Position numbers and translations under genes: made by a program. Below are positions 7,984 to 17,387 of a stretch of 64,000 nt of DNA, one piece after another. The notes under the pieces were generated by a model. It did not search any database and was not told the DNA's origin. It saw only the letters and a program-made list of their open reading frames with translations. The number at the start of each line of letters is the position of its first letter. Within the stretch, counting starts at the first letter, position 1. Source of the stretch: Ilumatobacter coccineus YM16-304 (GTDB lineage: Bacteria > Actinomycetota > Acidimicrobiia > Acidimicrobiales > Ilumatobacteraceae); the NCBI RefSeq assembly GCF_000348785.1, contig NC_020520.1, positions 2,976,001 to 3,040,000 of the forward strand, in the 5' to 3' direction.

Positions 7984-9531
7984 TCAGAGCAGGGCTCGGA
8001 CGGCATCGATGGTGTCGGCGGTGTCGGCCGACTTGTCGTGGCGATACTGCTTGACGCGCGCGAATCGCAGAGCGACACCGCCCGGATACGTCGTCGACAC
8101 CTGCACCCCGTCGACCGCGATCTCGACGACCTGCACCGGCTCGACGTACACGACGTGACGTTCCCGACCGGTGCCTTCACCGATCTTCAGATCGCTGAAT
8201 CGGGCGGTCTGCCAACGCAGCATCTCGTCGGTCATGCCCTTGAACGTCTTGCCGACCATGACGAACTCGTTGGCCGACTCGCCGCTGGCACGGGCACCGA
8301 GATGGATGTTCGAGAGCATCCCTCGGCGCCGGCCGTGCCCCCACTCGACGGCCAGCACCACGAGGTCGAGCGTGTGGACGGGCTTGACCTTGCGCCAGCC
8401 CTTCCCGCGTCGACCGGCTTCGTACGGTTGATCGAGGTCTTTCACCATCACGCCCTCGTGGCCAGCAGCGATCGCGCGGCCGAGGAACGCCTCGGCCTCG
8501 GCGACTTCAGCGGTGATGATCGACGGCAGGCGCGCCGTGTCGGGGACCGTGGCAGCGAGCAACTCGCGACGGGTCGACAGCGCCTCGTCGTGGACGGGAG
8601 ATCCGTCGACGTGCAAGATGTCGAAGAAGAACGCACCGATCGCGTCGCCGCGTCCCTCCCCCGGCCGAGCGTCGTCGGGGCGATCGGCTCCGAAGTCACC
8701 CATCGTGTCCTGGAAGCGTCGGGGCGAACCGTCGTCCAACAGGCCCATCGCCTCGCCGTCGAGCACCAGGTCGCCGCCCGGCAGCGACCGCACCACCTCG
8801 ACCACGCCGGGCAGGCGATCGGTCACCTCGTTGAGGTTGCGCGTGAACAACCCGACGTCGTTTCCACGTCGGTGCGCCTGCAGTCGGATCCCGTCGAGCT
8901 TCCAATCGACCTGGACGGCGTCGGCCCCGGAGAACGCATCGGCCACGCTGCTCCCGGCGCTCGCGAGCATCGGCTGCACCGGACGCAGCGGCTGCAACGA
9001 CACGGCGTCGAGAGCCTCGATCCCACCGACCAACGCGGCGTGCGCCGCCGCGCCGAGATCTCCGGCCATCATCGACGCACGGCGGACGGCGGCGACCGGC
9101 ACGTCGGCGGCCTTGGCCACCGCCGTGGTCATCACCCCGGCGAGCGCCCCCTGGCGAAGCTCGCCACTCAGAATGCCGCGGAGCAGCCGCTGCTCTCGCT
9201 CGGTCGCAGCGTCGAGGAGTTCGGCCAGCGCATCGCGACGCGCGGCACCGACGCCATCACCGTGCAGCGACTCGATCGCTCGGAGCCGGCGATCGACGTC
9301 CCCGACCGTCCACGACGCGTCGGCCGCCGGTGTCGCCGATACATCGGCGAGCGTCGACCAGCCGACGCCGATGCGGCCGAGCGGCGTCGTGCCGGTGAGA
9401 AACGCGACCGCCGGCACGATCTCGTCGGGCGCGCACCGTCGGAGCGCGTCGGCCAGCGCCATGACCTTGTCGTTCCGCTTCGTGGTGGCAGCGACGGCCT
9501 GCGAGGCCGCGGCCAGTTCGTCGAACAGCAC
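7984..9531 (-). CDS. ATP-dependent DNA ligase (LigB type)
   Basis: This 515-residue ligase has an N-terminal helical DNA-binding domain (residues 1-180), then the adenylation domain with nucleotidyl lysine Lys211 in KLDGIR, motif III LDGEAMG, motif IV FFFDILHVDG and motif V EGVMVKDL, followed by an OB-fold C-terminus. It seals nicks using ATP, as an accessory to the NAD-dependent LigA expected elsewhere, and resembles mycobacterial LigB. The open frame extends to 9762, but the first 77 codons look non-coding. GTG 9531 is preferred because GGTGGAAG sits 9 nt upstream and the protein then begins VLFDELAAAS, a typical ligase N-terminus. Confidence 0.9.
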   Translation of the reverse strand: MLFDELAAASQAVAATTKRNDKVMALADALRRCAPDEIVPAVAFLTGTTPLGRIGVGWSTLADVSATPAADASWTVGDVDRRLRAIESLHGDGVGAARRDALAELLDAATEREQRLLRGILSGELRQGALAGVMTTAVAKAADVPVAAVRRASMMAGDLGAAAHAALVGGIEALDAVSLQPLRPVQPMLASAGSSVADAFSGADAVQVDWKLDGIRLQAHRRGNDVGLFTRNLNEVTDRLPGVVEVVRSLPGGDLVLDGEAMGLLDDGSPRRFQDTMGDFGADRPDDARPGEGRGDAIGAFFFDILHVDGSPVHDEALSTRRELLAATVPDTARLPSIITAEVAEAEAFLGRAIAAGHEGVMVKDLDQPYEAGRRGKGWRKVKPVHTLDLVVLAVEWGHGRRRGMLSNIHLGARASGESANEFVMVGKTFKGMTDEMLRWQTARFSDLKIGEGTGRERHVVYVEPVQVVEIAVDGVQVSTTYPGGVALRFARVKQYRHDKSADTADTIDAVRALL

Positions 9532-9751
9532 GGCCACAGTCTTCCACCGGTCGCAGCGCCGCACCTGACCCGGCTCGGCGGTCCACGCCCAGTGCCGAGC
9601 GGGTCGCGGTCGAAAGGTTGGCCCTGAGGCGTCACCGACCCTGGCGCATTGGCTACGGTCTGGAGTACGAGCTCCGGCAACGGTGCTGGAGCGTCCGATG
9701 CGGTTGGGGAACCGCACCGGGAACACCAAACATTCCTTGGGGGAATCACAC

Positions 9752-11689
9752 ATGACCGACATGATCGAACGGTCGGATACCGCGGGCGACGATCGGGTGC
9801 TCGATCACCTCGTCGTACGGTTCGCCGGCGACTCGGGCGACGGGATGCAACTGACCGGCGACCGGTTCACCTCGGTCAGCGCGTCGTTCGGCAACGACCT
9901 GTCGACGTTTCCCGACTTCCCAGCCGAGATCCGGGCACCGGCCGGCACCGTCAACGGCGTCTCGGCGTTCCAGGTCAACATCGCCGACCACGAGATCACC
10001 ACGCCGGGCGACGAACCCAACGTACTCGTGGCGATGAACCCGGCGGCGCTCAAGGCCGACCTCCACCGTCTGCAACCGGGCGGCACGCTGATCGTCAACG
10101 AAGACTCCTTCGGCGAGCGCGACCTCGACAAGGCCGGGTACACGACCGACCCCGGACCGAACGGCGAACCGGTCAACCCGCTCGAAGACGGATCGCTCAA
10201 CGGGTACCGCCTGCTCAGGGTTCCGATGACCAGCCTCACCAAAGAGGTGTGCGAGCCACTCGGCGTCAAGCCGCGCGACGCCGAGCGCTCGAAGAACTTC
10301 TTCGCCCTCGGTCTCGTGTCGTGGATGTACACCCGTCCGACGCAGCCGACCGAAGAATGGATCGAGCAGAAGTTCGCGAAGAACGAGCAGGTCGTCGCCG
10401 CCAACAAGGCGGCGTTCCACGCCGGCTTCAACTTCGGCGAGACCACCGAGGCCGTCGGCCACCGGTACGAGGTCCGGCCGGCCACCCTTCCGCCGGGCGA
10501 GTACACCAGCATCACCGGCAACACGGCCCTGTCGTGGGGCCTCGTCGCCGCCGGTCAGTTGGCGAAGCTGCCAATCACCCTCGGCTCGTACCCGATCACG
10601 CCGGCGTCCGACATCCTCCACGAGCTGTCGAAGCACAAGCACTTCGGCATCCGAACGGTGCAGGCCGAAGACGAGATCGCTGCGGTGGGCGTCGCGCTGG
10701 GCGCAGCGTTCGCCGGGCACCTCGGCATCACCACCACGAGTGGTCCCGGCGTCGCGCTGAAGAGCGAGACCATCTCGCTCGGCGTGGCGATCGAACTCCC
10801 GATGCTGATCATCGACATCCAACGCGGCGGCCCGTCGACCGGTCTGCCCACCAAGACCGAAGCGTCCGATCTCAACATGGCGCTCAATGGACGCCACGGC
10901 GAGTCGCCGCTCCCCGTCATCGCGTCGTACAGCCCGGCGCAGTGCTTCCACGCTGCGATCGAAGCCGCACGCATCGCTCTCAAGTACCGCACGCCGGTCA
11001 TCCTCCTGTCCGACGGCTACCTCGCCAATGGCTCCGAGCCGTGGAAGCTGCCCGACGTCGCGACGCTGCCCGACATCTCGGTGCCGTTCGCCACCGAGAT
11101 GAACCACGAAGACCTCGAGGGCAACCCCGAGTTCTGGCCGTACCTGCGAGACGAGAACCTCGCTCGACCGTGGGCCATCCCGGGCACGCCGGGGCTCATG
11201 CACCGTGTCGGCGGACTCGAGAAGAAGGACGGCACGGGCAACATCGACTACACGCCCGAGAACCACGAGCGGATGACCGAATTGCGCGAGGCCAAGGTCG
11301 ACATGGTCGCCCAAGACATCCCGCCGACGGTCGTCGAGGGTGACGCCGACGCCGACGTGCTCGTCCTCGGCTGGGGCTCCACCTGGGCGGCGATCGACGC
11401 AGCCGTGCAACGCCGGCGACGCGCCGGCGTCAAGGTGGCCAAGGCGCACATCATGCACCTCAACCCACTGCCGCCCGATCTCGAAGGGCTGCTCCGCAGC
11501 TACAAGCGGGTCATCCTGCCCGAACTCAACCGCGGGCAGCTCGCCCATCACCTGCGGGGCAAATACCTCGTCGACGTCACGCCGCTGTCGAAGGTCCAGG
11601 GTCTGCCGTTCAAGTCGAGCGAGATCGAAGACGCCATCGACGACGCCATCTCCAGTATCGAAGCCGAGCAGAACGGAGCCGCATCATGA
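9752..11689 (+). CDS. korA: 2-oxoglutarate:ferredoxin oxidoreductase, fused gamma-alpha subunit
   Basis: This 645-residue subunit carries the gamma domain first (FAGDSGDGMQLTGDRF, about residues 20-210), then the pyrimidine-binding alpha domain (GSYPITPASDILHEL; TTTSGPGVALKSE). With KorB it oxidatively decarboxylates 2-oxoglutarate to succinyl-CoA and reduces ferredoxin; other 2-oxoacids are possible. ATG 9752 has a GGGGGA ribosome-binding site about 8 nt upstream (TTGGGGGAATCACAC), so it is preferred over the in-frame ATG at 9683. The stop overlaps the korB start (ATGA, 11686-11689). This fused two-subunit form is the mycobacterial/actinobacterial type. Confidence 0.92.
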   Translation: MTDMIERSDTAGDDRVLDHLVVRFAGDSGDGMQLTGDRFTSVSASFGNDLSTFPDFPAEIRAPAGTVNGVSAFQVNIADHEITTPGDEPNVLVAMNPAALKADLHRLQPGGTLIVNEDSFGERDLDKAGYTTDPGPNGEPVNPLEDGSLNGYRLLRVPMTSLTKEVCEPLGVKPRDAERSKNFFALGLVSWMYTRPTQPTEEWIEQKFAKNEQVVAANKAAFHAGFNFGETTEAVGHRYEVRPATLPPGEYTSITGNTALSWGLVAAGQLAKLPITLGSYPITPASDILHELSKHKHFGIRTVQAEDEIAAVGVALGAAFAGHLGITTTSGPGVALKSETISLGVAIELPMLIIDIQRGGPSTGLPTKTEASDLNMALNGRHGESPLPVIASYSPAQCFHAAIEAARIALKYRTPVILLSDGYLANGSEPWKLPDVATLPDISVPFATEMNHEDLEGNPEFWPYLRDENLARPWAIPGTPGLMHRVGGLEKKDGTGNIDYTPENHERMTELREAKVDMVAQDIPPTVVEGDADADVLVLGWGSTWAAIDAAVQRRRRAGVKVAKAHIMHLNPLPPDLEGLLRSYKRVILPELNRGQLAHHLRGKYLVDVTPLSKVQGLPFKSSEIEDAIDDAISSIEAEQNGAAS

Positions 11690-12705
11690 GCACCGCACAG
11701 GTCGCCGTCACCACGAAGAAGGACTGGACCAGCGACCAAGAGGTGCGTTGGTGCCCCGGTTGCGGCGACTACGGCATTTTGCTCGCCGTCCAGCAGCTCA
11801 TGCCCGACCTCGGCGTGTCGCCCGAGAACACGGTGTTCATCTCGGGCATCGGCTGCTCCAGCCGGTTCCCGTACTACATGAACACCTACGGCATGCACTC
11901 GATCCACGGCCGAGCCCCGGCGATCGCCACCGGTGTGGCCACCGCTCGTCCCGATCTCGACGTGTGGGTCATCACCGGCGATGGTGACGGACTCTCGATC
12001 GGTGGCAACCACCTGATCCACGCGCTCCGTCGCAACGTCAACCTCAACATCTTGATGTTCAACAACCGGATCTACGGCCTCACCAAGGGGCAGTACTCCC
12101 CCACGTCCGAGGTCGGCAAGGTCACCAAGTCGACGCCGATGGGGTCGATCGACGCGCCGTTCAACCCGCTGTCGGTCGCGCTCGGGGCCGAGGCCTCGTT
12201 CGTGGCACGCACCCACGACCTCGACCGCAAGCACATGCAAGAGACGTTCCGCGCCGCGCACGAGCACAAGGGCGCCTCGTTCGTCGAGATCTACCAGAAC
12301 TGCAACGTGTTCAACGACGGACAGTTCGACGGGGTCACCAAGAAGGCCAGCCGTGACGAGATGATGATCGACCTGGTCCACGGCGAACCGATCCTGTTCG
12401 GCGCCGAACGGCAACGCGGCGTGATGCAGGGGTCCGACGGTTTCCTCAAGTTGGTCGACGTTGCCGACGTCGGCCTCGACCGCATCCTCGTGCACGACGA
12501 GTCGAACTCGCACCCGTCGCTCGCGTTCGCCCTCGCACGCCTCAACAGCGACGACCACTCACCCACGCCGTTCGGCGTGTTCCGCAACGTCGACCGCCCC
12601 GAGTACGCCACCGGAGTGGCCGAGCAGGTCATGGCAGCGAGTGAGCAGAAGGGTCCGGGCGATCTGAACGACCTGCTGCGCAGCAACGGCACCTGGGTCG
12701 TCTGA
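11686..12705 (+). CDS. korB: 2-oxoglutarate:ferredoxin oxidoreductase, beta subunit
   Basis: This 339-residue thiamine-diphosphate subunit has [4Fe-4S] ligands in WCPGCGDYG (Cys23, Cys26) and GIGCSSR (Cys57), and the TPP/Mg motif GDGDGLSIGGNHLI followed by NNRIYGLTKGQYSPT. It pairs with KorA, whose stop it overlaps by four bases, to form the complete enzyme. No dedicated ferredoxin gene is adjacent. This enzyme commonly replaces or supplements the 2-oxoglutarate dehydrogenase complex in the TCA cycle of actinobacteria. Confidence 0.93.
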   Translation: MSTAQVAVTTKKDWTSDQEVRWCPGCGDYGILLAVQQLMPDLGVSPENTVFISGIGCSSRFPYYMNTYGMHSIHGRAPAIATGVATARPDLDVWVITGDGDGLSIGGNHLIHALRRNVNLNILMFNNRIYGLTKGQYSPTSEVGKVTKSTPMGSIDAPFNPLSVALGAEASFVARTHDLDRKHMQETFRAAHEHKGASFVEIYQNCNVFNDGQFDGVTKKASRDEMMIDLVHGEPILFGAERQRGVMQGSDGFLKLVDVADVGLDRILVHDESNSHPSLAFALARLNSDDHSPTPFGVFRNVDRPEYATGVAEQVMAASEQKGPGDLNDLLRSNGTWVV

Positions 12706-12765
12706 GCAGCGCCGAGCGAGAGGCCCCCGCACCGGTCCGACGACTCGGCCGTGGCGCCGGGCCGA

Positions 12766-13656
12766 TCAGCCCGGAGCAATCGCCGACACGTCGAGCACCC
12801 AGCCTTCTTCGTCGAGCACCTGGTTGCGGTGCTCGACGGGAACGTCGGGCGTGAAGATCGGGGCCAGTGTGCCATCGACGTTCGCGCGCCAAAGGTGCGC
12901 TCCGACGGTGGCAACCTGCGCTTCGTCTCGCACCCGATCGTCGACCGGGATGTCGAGCATCGACGGCCAGACCTCGGCGATCGCACAGCCACCGCCATCG
13001 AGGCGCGGTGCCTCGAGTCCGGACGTGAACGGCCACACCTCGACGTCGACGCCGCTCGACTCCACGAGTCGTCGACGTAACCGTGCGAGGGCGGCGATCC
13101 CGAGGATCGACTGACTGCCGACCGCACCGGCGCCGAGCAACTGCCACGACGAGAACGGTCGGAGCCCTCGGTCGCGCAGCGACTGCTCGACGCGCCGCCA
13201 TTCGGGGAGCGGCGTCGGTGACACCTTGGTGGTGGTGAGGCGGTCGACGGGGCGGGTCGCTGGACGCCCCCAGAACGGGCCGGGGCACTCGATGAGGCGA
13301 GCGTTGAGTGCCGCCGCCACCTCGAATCGGTTGTTGGTGTTGTCGACCTCGTCGATCACCATCTCGCTGAGCATCTCCCACATCGCACTCCACGGATGCC
13401 CGTCGAGCCCCAGCAGGCCGGCGGACCCCCGCGGGTACCCGAGTGAGAAGTCGACCGCGAGCAGCACCCGACCGTCGGACGCCAGTTGCTCGATCATCTG
13501 TATCGCTGCATGCCGCGTCGCCGGGTTGGCGATGACGCCGTCAGCCTCCGCAGCATCGAACGACGCGATCCAGACCGAGTCACGACCGGACGTGGGTGTC
13601 GAGCTGGCACTCCAGTCGACGACCACGACCCGGTCGAACATCGGCCGGTCGTTCAC
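12766..13656 (-). CDS. Hypothetical protein, possible RNase-H-like fold
   Basis: This protein of 296 residues (GTG 13656) or 291 (ATG 13641) begins with a hydrophobic strand ending in aspartate (RVVVVDWSA) and has a second strand LLAVDFSLGYPRG. That strand-Asp plus D-x-x-x-G-x-P pattern resembles RNase-H-like DUF429-type proteins, but I cannot name a family with certainty. The remaining sequence is soluble. It begins 2 nt after the stop of the UvrD2-like helicase, so it is probably in the same operon and translated by reinitiation; no ribosome-binding site distinguishes the two starts. Confidence 0.65.
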   Translation of the reverse strand: MNDRPMFDRVVVVDWSASSTPTSGRDSVWIASFDAAEADGVIANPATRHAAIQMIEQLASDGRVLLAVDFSLGYPRGSAGLLGLDGHPWSAMWEMLSEMVIDEVDNTNNRFEVAAALNARLIECPGPFWGRPATRPVDRLTTTKVSPTPLPEWRRVEQSLRDRGLRPFSSWQLLGAGAVGSQSILGIAALARLRRRLVESSGVDVEVWPFTSGLEAPRLDGGGCAIAEVWPSMLDIPVDDRVRDEAQVATVGAHLWRANVDGTLAPIFTPDVPVEHRNQVLDEEGWVLDVSAIAPG

Positions 13657-13658
13657 GG

Positions 13659-16541
13659 TCAGTCGAGCGTCTCGAGCAGGGCGACGAAGTCGTCGCCGTA
13701 CTTGTCGAGCTTGGCCGGGCCGACGCCCGAGATGCGGGCGAGCTCTTGCTTCGACCTGGGTGCCGAACGAGCGATCGCGGCCAAGGTCTTGTTGTCGAAC
13801 ACCACGTACGCCGGCTTGCCGGCCGCGAGCGTGGTGCGGAGTGCACGAAGCTGCTCGAACCGAGCCGCAGCCACCGGGTCGAGATCGTCGACGGGATTCG
13901 CCTTGCTCTTCGACGGTGCAGACTTGGGCGCCGGCTCCGGTCGGTGCGACGAGATGACCCGGTCGGGTGACGGTTCGGTGGTGAGTTCTTCGACGAACGG
14001 GCTCGGCTTCGGTCCGGTGACGATGGTGGCGTGGCGGCTCGCTCGGGTGATCGCCACGTGGAACAGGCGGCGCTCCTCCTCCACGTCGTCGGCGAGGCGA
14101 TGCGGATACTGCTCCGCGTCGACGTGATGGACGACGACGTGCGGCCACTCCTGCCCCTTGACCCGGTGGACGGTCGACAGCACGACACCGTCGGTCGAGC
14201 GCTTTGCCGCGAGGCGGCCACGAAGCCACTGTTCGAACGTCGCGGTGTCGTCGTGCAACGCCGCGAGGTGCTGGATGGCCGTGAGGTCGTCGCCCTGCGC
14301 CGAGCGGTTCATGCCGCGCCGACTGGCGTCGAGACCGGCGACCGAGCCGGCGAGCCCGATCTCGTCGATGAGGGTGAAGACGAGGTCGGAGGTCGGCACA
14401 CCTCGTTTCGCTTCCTGCTGCATCTTCTGGATGTCGGCCGCGAACTCCATCAGGCGGTCGGCGTCGCGTTCGTTGTTCAGACGACCGGCCAGATTGAACA
14501 GATCGACCACGCTGCCCTGCTCGGCGATCCAGTCGTTGATCCGTGGATGGAACGAACGCGACGGGCGACGCAGCGCCTCCTTGAGGTCGTCGGGGAGGAA
14601 CCTGCCCCGCTCCGCCGCCGTTGCGAGCCGCAGCCAGGCGAGCACGGCTCTCACCGACGTGCGGTCCATGAACTCGAGGCCGACGCCGCCCGAGATCGGA
14701 ATGCCTTCGCCGACGAGCGCCACCTGGACCGGCGCCAGCACGGCGTTGACCCGCGCCAACACCGCGACCTCGGCGGGTGCCGCGCCGGAGGCGAGCGCGC
14801 CGCGCACCGCGTCGGCCGACGCCGTGACGGGGTCGACCGAATCGGCGATGCTCCACCCACCGTTGTCGGTCGAGTGCGCTCGAATGGTCTTGTCGACTCG
14901 GCGTCGGTTGTGCCGCAGCAACCGGTCGGCGAGGTCGACGACACCGGCCGGGCAGCGGTAGTTGACCTCGAGCGGGTGGGCACCGGCACCGGGGAACAGT
15001 TCGGCGAAGTCGATGAGCCACCCGGGGTCGGCACCGTTGTAGCCGTAGATCGTCTGGTCGTCGTCGCCGACACCGAACACCGCTCCCCCGGGAGCGGCGA
15101 GCAGACGGATCAGCAGGAGGTGCGCCGGCGTGAGGTCTTGGAACTCGTCGACCAGCATCATCCGGCAGGCGCGCTGAGCGGCGCGGCGAGCGACCGGGTC
15201 GGACAACAGGATCATGAGGGCGCGATAGATCTGGTCGTCGAAGTCGACCACACCGCGCTTGTCGAGCGTGGCTCGGTACGACGGCCAGAAGGCGGCGAAC
15301 CCGTCGACGTCACCGTCGTAGCGAGCTTCGGCGTCGCTCGGCGACACCAGACCGAGCCGGACGAGGCTGAGCGCTTCGATCCACGGCGCGACCGGGTCGC
15401 TGTTGCGCCGCCGCGGGAACGACACGAGATCGCCGATGATCCGCCGGACGTCGGGCTCGTCGATGGTGCGCCAGCGACGAGACTGCGGGGCGAACGGCGC
15501 GCTGCCGTTGACGATGGCGAGCGCGATGGCGTTGAGTGTGCGCACGTGCAGGCTCGGAAGGTCGGGGGTCCGCTCGCGCATCTCCTCCTGGGCACGCTTG
15601 TTGAACGCGACGAGGCTCACGGCGGTTGCCGGGAGACGCCAGTTGGTGAGCACGTGACGGGCCCGCTCGGTGAGCACCCGCGTCTTGCCGGAGCCCGCCG
15701 GGGCGATGATGCGTGCTGCACCACCCGGGTGCGTCACCGCTGCGAGTTGATCGGGCGCCAGGTCGGCAGCACACGTGTTGGTGATCGGAACGTCGAACGA
15801 AGCGTGGTCGATCGCAGTGGCATGGATGACGGCCACGCCGTCGATCGGATCGACGAACCGCATCGGCCCGCCATCGATCCATGCCCGCGTCCCGTCGGGC
15901 AGGGTCACGTCGCCGACGCCGTCGTCGGTTGCGGCCAGGCCGGCGGCGATGGCGTGGTCGAGCGCGAGCCACGACGGTTGCGCTCCGCGTGCGTCGACCG
16001 AGTTGGCCCAGATCAGGAGATGGAGCTCGTCGCCGGCGAACGAGAACTTGGCACCGACCGCCTCGGGCGCTGCGTCGGTCATCAGCATCGGCTGACGTTC
16101 GAAATCGACCGCCAGTTCGATCACCAACCGCTCGCCGGCGAGCGCGGCCGCCCGCAAGAAGACGACCGCTTGGTCGGGCGCACCCAGCACCCCTTGGTCG
16201 ATGCTGATGCGCTTGGCGTCGGCCCACACTCCGGTGGCGGGATCGCCGGGTGCGACGATGAGGTGACGACCGAGACGATCGGGGCCGGGACGCGCCGGTG
16301 CCACGCCTCGGGCCACCTCGCGAACGGCGGCCGGTCGTGCTGACGCCGTGCTCGGGGCCGGCGGACGCGATGCGGTGGCAGACCTGGGCGGTGCGGTGTT
16401 CCCGAGGAACGCGGCGTCGTCGGGAGGCGGTACCTCGGCGCTCGGCAGGTCGACCTCCTGCTCCCCGTTGTCGGTCCAGCACTGGCGCACCTGTGCGGGT
16501 CGGTCGTGCTCTCCACCGCAATATGCGCACGAAATCGCCAT
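13659..16541 (-). CDS. UvrD2-like superfamily I DNA helicase with HRDC domain and N-terminal extension
   Basis: This 960-residue helicase has a Q-motif (APDQLAAV), Walker A PAGSGKTRVL (about residues 281-290), Walker B VDEFQDL, GVGDDDQTIYGYNGA (motif III), NYRCP (motif IV) and STVHRVKGQEW (motif V). An HRDC domain ends the protein (about 880-955, ISGVGPAKLDKYG). That arrangement matches actinobacterial UvrD2. Unusual is a 270-residue N-terminal extension: CAYCGGEHDRPAQVRQC looks like a small zinc-binding element, followed by a proline-rich linker and an alpha/beta region (about 90-250) I do not recognise. The enzyme is expected to unwind 3'-tailed DNA in repair or replication restart. Confidence 0.88.
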   Translation of the reverse strand: MAISCAYCGGEHDRPAQVRQCWTDNGEQEVDLPSAEVPPPDDAAFLGNTAPPRSATASRPPAPSTASARPAAVREVARGVAPARPGPDRLGRHLIVAPGDPATGVWADAKRISIDQGVLGAPDQAVVFLRAAALAGERLVIELAVDFERQPMLMTDAAPEAVGAKFSFAGDELHLLIWANSVDARGAQPSWLALDHAIAAGLAATDDGVGDVTLPDGTRAWIDGGPMRFVDPIDGVAVIHATAIDHASFDVPITNTCAADLAPDQLAAVTHPGGAARIIAPAGSGKTRVLTERARHVLTNWRLPATAVSLVAFNKRAQEEMRERTPDLPSLHVRTLNAIALAIVNGSAPFAPQSRRWRTIDEPDVRRIIGDLVSFPRRRNSDPVAPWIEALSLVRLGLVSPSDAEARYDGDVDGFAAFWPSYRATLDKRGVVDFDDQIYRALMILLSDPVARRAAQRACRMMLVDEFQDLTPAHLLLIRLLAAPGGAVFGVGDDDQTIYGYNGADPGWLIDFAELFPGAGAHPLEVNYRCPAGVVDLADRLLRHNRRRVDKTIRAHSTDNGGWSIADSVDPVTASADAVRGALASGAAPAEVAVLARVNAVLAPVQVALVGEGIPISGGVGLEFMDRTSVRAVLAWLRLATAAERGRFLPDDLKEALRRPSRSFHPRINDWIAEQGSVVDLFNLAGRLNNERDADRLMEFAADIQKMQQEAKRGVPTSDLVFTLIDEIGLAGSVAGLDASRRGMNRSAQGDDLTAIQHLAALHDDTATFEQWLRGRLAAKRSTDGVVLSTVHRVKGQEWPHVVVHHVDAEQYPHRLADDVEEERRLFHVAITRASRHATIVTGPKPSPFVEELTTEPSPDRVISSHRPEPAPKSAPSKSKANPVDDLDPVAAARFEQLRALRTTLAAGKPAYVVFDNKTLAAIARSAPRSKQELARISGVGPAKLDKYGDDFVALLETLD

Positions 16542-16657
16542 GCGGAGAACTTACCCAACCGAGTCCCGGACCGCACACTTGTTCGATCCAGCACTCGCCG
16601 ACGGACCCGGCCGTCTCGGCACGGGTTCGCATGCCTGGCCGATGGCCCGGCCTCGGG

Positions 16658-16972
16658 CTACCAGGCGATCTCGGGGAAGCCGTAGGTGACGCAGAGCCCG
16701 TAGCCGTTGACGATCAACAACGAGGCGATGATGGCCCACACCATCCAGGCCCGCCGCCGACGGGTGGCGCCGAAGGCCTCGGCGCGCAGCGTGGCGGGCA
16801 TGTACCACTCGGGCAGCAGCGCCGCGCCGGGGTCGCCGGCGCCGAACGGCACCGCATCGACATCGGGTTCGATCGACGGATCGGCGGCGAGCGCGAGTTC
16901 GGTCAACTCGGCATCGGAGAACGGCATGCCACCGTCGGCCGACGACGGCGTGGCGAGCGATGAGTCCTCCAT
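16658..16972 (-). CDS. Hypothetical single-pass membrane protein
   Basis: This 104-residue protein has an acidic N-terminal half and one hydrophobic helix near the C-terminus (WMVWAIIASLLIVNGYGLC), preceded by a positively charged RRRR cluster, so the N-terminus is likely cytosolic. I recognise no family. The ATG is supported by TAGCGT ending 7 nt upstream. The gene lies downstream of, and in the opposite orientation to, the RibD-like reductase, and 116 bp upstream of the helicase start on the same strand. Confidence 0.6.
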   Translation of the reverse strand: MEDSSLATPSSADGGMPFSDAELTELALAADPSIEPDVDAVPFGAGDPGAALLPEWYMPATLRAEAFGATRRRRAWMVWAIIASLLIVNGYGLCVTYGFPEIAW

Positions 16973-17387
16973 CCTCGCGACGCTAGTCGTGGAGAGTGAC
17001 AGGCCGGCCGCGGCGTTCAACACAGGTACAGGGAACTGCCCCCCAAGCATCGACGCGGGCCTCGGAAGGCACGCTCGTCGACACCGTCTTGCCGTGTGAG
17101 CCGCCGCAGCCGGCAACGCAAGACAACCTAGAGGTGAACCCCTGTGCAACGGAAGTGGACAACCCTGTGAATTCCAGTTTTTCTGGTGGGACAACCCTGT
17201 GCACGGCCTGTGGATGTCTGCGCTGCTGGAGGTCTCGATCCGAGCCTCGGCACCGGCCGTTCCGCGATCGCCGGCCAGTCTCCACCCGGCCGCCGTTCCG
17301 CGCGCCGAGGCCGTGCATCGATCACGGCGACGAATCCCCAGCTCAGCGGCACAGCGACCGGCCGCGAGGCGTGGCAGGCTGTACGTG
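16973..17387. other. 415-bp divergent intergenic region with a repeated 12-mer
   Basis: No gene is supported here. Near the left end is the -10 box TAGCGT (16980-16985, minus strand). The core (17120-17215) is less GC-rich than its surroundings and contains two exact copies of gacaaccctgtg at 17158-17169 and 17190-17201, 32 bp apart, separated by a small hairpin CCAGTTTTTCTGG (17174-17186). Flanking sequences AGTGGACAA and TGTGGATGT resemble DnaA boxes with one or two mismatches. A longer frame (17199 onward) could extend the downstream gene, but its first 63 codons do not look coding. Confidence 0.45.

Noticed and set aside
9649-11343. 564-codon frame overlapping korA in another reading frame
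   Set aside because: korA is a clear enzyme with conserved motifs; the other frame is Arg/His-rich noise.
14031-16343. 770-codon plus-strand open frame antisense to the helicase gene
   Set aside because: It is a GC-driven shadow: composition is Arg/Gly/Asp-rich without motifs, and the opposite strand encodes a complete helicase.
16973-17200. Riboswitch in the region between the small membrane protein and RibD-like genes
   Set aside because: I could not find a conserved FMN, cobalamin or other riboswitch core; only short repeats are visible.
16973-17387. Chromosomal replication origin
   Set aside because: DnaA-box matches are few and imperfect, and dnaA, dnaN or other origin genes are absent.
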